Notes under the pieces: model-generated | What the model was told of the DNA's origin: nothing | Databases searched by the model: none | The model's input: the letters and a program-made list of their open reading frames with translations, nothing else | NCBI GenBank assembly: GCA_937890735.1 | Contig: CALACZ010000178.1 | Coordinates: 1 to 9,389 of the forward strand | Reading direction: 5' to 3' | DNA from: an uncultured Bacillota bacterium | GTDB taxonomy: Bacteria > Bacillota > Clostridia > Oscillospirales > Oscillospiraceae | Length of the DNA: 9,389 bases | Position numbers and translations under genes: made by a program | Shown here: piece by piece, positions 7,880-9,389 of the stretch | Numbering within the stretch: the stretch's first letter is position 1 | How the letters are laid out: each line of letters starts with the position of its first letter

Positions 7880-7893
7880 TATTCACTATTCAC
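7880..7893. repeat. Two tandem copies of TATTCAC (GTGAATA on the minus strand)
   Basis: The heptamer occurs exactly twice head to tail at 7880-7886 and 7887-7893. From memory, strings of GTGAATA followed by a GC-rich hairpin are seen in intergenic repeats of several bacterial lineages, including relatives of this organism. Whether this is such a repeat cannot be settled from one copy. Confidence 0.55.
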
Positions 7894-7907
7894 GATTACT
7901 TCTTACC

Positions 7908-7924
7908 GCATCCCAACGGGATGC
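7908..7924 (-). other. Seven-base perfect stem directly after frr
   Basis: Arms GCATCCC (7908-7914) and GGGATGC (7918-7924) enclose a 3-base loop. It starts one base after the frr stop codon. On the minus strand it is followed by GGTAAG and no U run, so it does not look like an intrinsic terminator. It could protect the 3' end of the pyrH-frr message, but that is inference. Confidence 0.5.
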
Positions 7925-7925
7925 T

Positions 7926-8477
7926 TTAGATTTCCATGAGCTCCTTGTCTTTTTTCGCGCACATCTCATCAATGCGCTTGGTGAACTTGTCGGTCAGGTC
8001 CTGAATGTCCTTTTCGGCGACCTTCTGATCGTCCTCGGTCAGTTCGCCCTTTTTCTGCGCCTTTTTGACATAGTCCACCGCGTCGCGGCGCACGTTGCGC
8101 ACGGCGACCTTGGCGTCCTCACCGTATTTCTTGACCTGCTTCGTCAGCTCCTTGCGGCGCTCCTCCGTCAGCTGCGGGAACACCAGCCGGATCACGCGGC
8201 CGTCATTCTGCGGATTGATGCCGAGGTCGGAGACCTGAATGGCTTTTTCGATCGTCTTCAGCAGCGACCCGTCCCACGGCTGGATCATCAGCGTTCTGGG
8301 ATCGGGCGAGGAGACCGTGCCGACCTGGTTGATGGGCGTGTCCACACCGTAGTATTCCACCGTGATGCGGTCGAGCACCTGCGCGTTGGCGCGTCCGGCG
8401 CGCACCGCGCCGAAGTCCGCCGCGAGCACCTCGAGCGTTTTTTCCATTTTGCGTTCAAATTCCTTCAGATCTGCCAT
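7926..8477 (-). CDS. frr: Ribosome recycling factor
   Basis: Cytosolic factor that, with EF-G, splits the post-termination ribosome complex so subunits can be reused. At 183 residues it has the standard family length (about 185). Landmarks are VRAGRANA at 25-32, SSPDPRTLMIQPWD at about 56-69, INPQNDGRVIRL at about 87-98, and NVRRDA at 128-133, whose arginines are essential in the family. The charged flanks form the two long helices of the triple-helix bundle, and the middle forms the beta domain. The start is supported by a consensus AAGGAGG nine bases upstream. pyrH ends 25 bases before it, and pyrH-frr is a conserved pair. A stem structure begins immediately after its stop codon. Confidence 0.98.
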   Translation of the reverse strand: MADLKEFERKMEKTLEVLAADFGAVRAGRANAQVLDRITVEYYGVDTPINQVGTVSSPDPRTLMIQPWDGSLLKTIEKAIQVSDLGINPQNDGRVIRLVFPQLTEERRKELTKQVKKYGEDAKVAVRNVRRDAVDYVKKAQKKGELTEDDQKVAEKDIQDLTDKFTKRIDEMCAKKDKELMEI

Positions 8478-8486
8478 GGGGTTGTT

Positions 8487-8493
8487 CCTCCTT
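8487..8493 (-). promoter_or_regulatory. Consensus Shine-Dalgarno of frr
   Basis: AAGGAGG on the minus strand, nine bases from the frr ATG. It is the strongest ribosome binding site in the window, in keeping with a protein needed in large amounts, and it confirms the frr start. Confidence 0.85.
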
Positions 8494-8502
8494 CTTTATC
8501 TT

Positions 8503-9219
8503 TTACTCTTTTACGATCGTGCCGATCTTTTCGCCCATCACGACCCGCAGGATGTTCTGCGGATCTTTCAGCGCAAAGACCTGCACCGGGATATGATTGT
8601 CCATCGAAAGGGATGTCGCCGTGGTGTCCATCACCGCCAGATGCTTTGCCAGCACCTCGTCGTAGGTGATCTCGTCATAGCGCACCGCCGTGGGGTCTTT
8701 TGCCGGGTCGGCGGAGTACACGCCGTCGATATTCTTTGCAAGCAGGATCGCGTCGGCGTCGATTTCCGCCGCGCGCAGCACCGCGCCGGTGTCGGTGGAG
8801 AAATAGGGGTTGCCCGTGCCGCAGCCAAAGATGACCACGCGCCCCTTTTCCAGATGGCGGATGGCTTTGCTGCGGATATAGGGCTCGGCGATCTTATTCA
8901 TCTCGATCGCCGTCTGCACGCGCACGGCAACGCCGCGCTGCTCCAGGCAGTCCGCCACCGCGAGGGCGTTGATGACCGTTGCCAGCATCCCCATATGGTC
9001 CGCGCGCGTGCGCTCCATCTTGCCGCCGCCGTCCTTCGCGCCACGCCAGAAGTTGCCGCCGCCGACCACGATGCCAACCTGCACGCCCAGCGCCACGCAC
9101 TGCTTGACCACGTCGCACACGCCGCCGATGACGTCAAAATTCAGCCCCCGGTGCGCATCGCCCGCCAGTGCCTCGCCGCTGATCTTCAGCAGCACCCGTT
9201 TATATTTCGGCTGATCCAT
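8503..9219 (-). CDS. pyrH: Uridylate kinase (UMP kinase, amino-acid-kinase family)
   Basis: Phosphorylates UMP to UDP with ATP in the cytosol, the step leading to UTP and CTP. Bacterial PyrH is hexameric and unrelated to eukaryotic UMP/CMP kinases. The 238-residue length is normal. Visible motifs are RVLLKISGEAL at 8-18 (phosphate-binding lysine K12), VVGGGNFWRG at 51-60, the RADHMGMLATVINALA helix at 72-87, GCGTGNPYFSTDTGA at 132-146 for UMP binding, and KNIDGVYSADP at 162-172 for the ATP side. The ATG at 9219 has AAAGGAG (9231-9237) upstream with an 11-base spacer, slightly long. It is the first gene of the cluster. tsf and rpsB, which often precede it, are not within the 170 bases upstream, where a divergent promoter is seen instead. 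Confidence 0.98.
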   Translation of the reverse strand: MDQPKYKRVLLKISGEALAGDAHRGLNFDVIGGVCDVVKQCVALGVQVGIVVGGGNFWRGAKDGGGKMERTRADHMGMLATVINALAVADCLEQRGVAVRVQTAIEMNKIAEPYIRSKAIRHLEKGRVVIFGCGTGNPYFSTDTGAVLRAAEIDADAILLAKNIDGVYSADPAKDPTAVRYDEITYDEVLAKHLAVMDTTATSLSMDNHIPVQVFALKDPQNILRVVMGEKIGTIVKE

Positions 9220-9259
9220 AAAAGTGACCGCTCCTTTGTTCGTTTAGATCCTGTTGGTT

Positions 9260-9288
9260 ATTCTATAATATTTTTGCCCGCTTGAAAA
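9260..9288 (-). promoter_or_regulatory. Candidate sigma-A promoter of the pyrH operon
   Basis: On the minus strand TTTTCA (9288-9283, 4 of 6 to TTGACA) is followed after 17 bases by TAGAAT (9265-9260, 5 of 6 to TATAAT), within an AT-rich stretch. Transcription would start near 9253, about 35 bases before the pyrH ATG. The -35 match is modest, and nearby TATTAT gives an alternative -10. Confidence 0.5.
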
Positions 9289-9310
9289 GAGGAAATTTGC
9301 ATCCGGCGGC

Positions 9311-9337
9311 AATGTTTTCACATTTTTTACAAAATGT
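9311..9337. promoter_or_regulatory. Overlapping inverted repeats, possible operator between divergent promoters
   Basis: ACATTTT (9320-9326), a 4-base spacer TTAC, and AAAATGT (9331-9337) form a perfect 7+7 inverted repeat. AATGT (9311-9315), TTTC and ACATT (9320-9324) form a second 5+5 repeat sharing the middle half-site. Three half-sites between two divergent promoters look like a repressor or activator binding site. I cannot name a regulator from the motif. Confidence 0.45.
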
Positions 9338-9348
9338 CATGCCGGTCA

Positions 9349-9377
9349 TTGCGAAACGGACGAACTTCGTATATAAT
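9349..9377 (+). promoter_or_regulatory. Outward-facing plus-strand sigma-A-type promoter
   Basis: TTGCGA (9349-9354, 4 of 6) is followed after exactly 17 bases by a perfect TATAAT (9372-9377). It points out of the right edge, so the next gene to the right is probably divergent to the pyrH operon. Its gene is outside the window. Confidence 0.6.
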
Positions 9378-9389
9378 AAAGGGCAACGC

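Larger units (their letters stand above)
7762..7925. other. Intergenic region between frr and uppS, rich in short hairpins, no gene seen
   Basis: This 164-base gap is by far the largest inside the cluster. I see no supportable coding sequence or convincing sigma-A promoter. Along the minus-strand transcript it holds a 7-base stem beginning next to the frr stop (7908-7924), a tandem TATTCAC repeat (7880-7893), a GC-rich hairpin (7859-7871) and a terminator-like stem (7778-7801). The sites are listed separately. Confidence 0.7.
9220..9389. other. Intergenic regulatory region upstream of pyrH
   Basis: AT-rich compared with the coding part. It holds a candidate pyrH promoter, an outward-facing plus-strand promoter and an inverted-repeat cluster between them. 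No coding sequence could be supported here. Confidence 0.7.

Noticed and set aside
7762..7925. A second promoter for uppS within the frr-uppS gap
   Set aside because: The best pairing (TTGGGA with a downstream AT-rich hexamer) has a poor -10 match at any spacing of 16-18 bases.
9246..9270. Plus-strand promoter from TTGGTT and TATAAT near 9253-9268
   Set aside because: The two elements are only about six bases apart, so they cannot form a sigma-A promoter.
8362..9285. Plus-strand open frame of 307 codons opposite pyrH and frr
   Set aside because: It covers two well-identified genes and their intergenic ribosome binding site. Composition is typical of an antisense shadow.
1..9389. Mobile element, CRISPR array, tRNA/rRNA, toxin-antitoxin or defence system
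   Set aside because: No transposase, integrase, repeat-spacer pattern or RNA gene could be recognised. All coding space is taken by core genes.

Overview
The window is one continuous minus-strand cluster of housekeeping genes. In order of transcription (right to left) they are pyrH, frr, uppS, cdsA, dxr, rseP, ispG and the first two thirds of polC, which runs off the left edge. The organism is inferred to be a GC-rich low-GC-lineage Gram-positive (Bacillota, class Clostridia, most likely Oscillospirales/Oscillospiraceae). PolC (the PHP domain with an inserted exonuclease) is typical of Bacillota. The pyrH-frr-uppS-cdsA-dxr-rseP-polC order is a known Bacillota arrangement, ispG between rseP and polC is a clostridial variant as I recall it, and codons end strongly in G or C. 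Genus cannot be decided from these genes by eye.

Layout. From 9389 to 9220 is a regulatory region with an outward-facing plus-strand promoter (9349-9377), a probable pyrH promoter (9260-9288) and between them a cluster of inverted-repeat half-sites. pyrH (UMP kinase) and frr (ribosome recycling factor) follow, 25 bases apart. Next comes the only sizeable gap inside the cluster (7762-7925). It holds a seven-base stem right after frr, a tandem TATTCAC repeat, a GC-rich hairpin and a terminator-like stem with a short U-rich tail just before the uppS ribosome binding site. From uppS to polC the genes are packed tightly: uppS/cdsA overlap by ATGA, cdsA/dxr by GTGA, dxr-rseP are 9 bases apart, rseP-ispG 10 and ispG-polC 26. 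This points to one translationally coupled operon.

How the genes fit together. dxr and ispG are two steps of the non-mevalonate (MEP) route to isoprenoid precursors. uppS uses the resulting isopentenyl diphosphate to make the undecaprenyl carrier lipid for the cell wall. cdsA makes CDP-diacylglycerol for phospholipids. rseP is an intramembrane protease of envelope-stress signalling. pyrH feeds pyrimidine nucleotides, frr recycles ribosomes and polC replicates the chromosome. The cluster couples envelope lipid supply with translation and replication.

I see no mobile element, CRISPR array, tRNA, rRNA, toxin-antitoxin or defence gene, and no previously undescribed system. Every gene is a recognised core gene, intact as far as it can be read. 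The points worth a second look are the two intergenic regions and a few residue-level departures.
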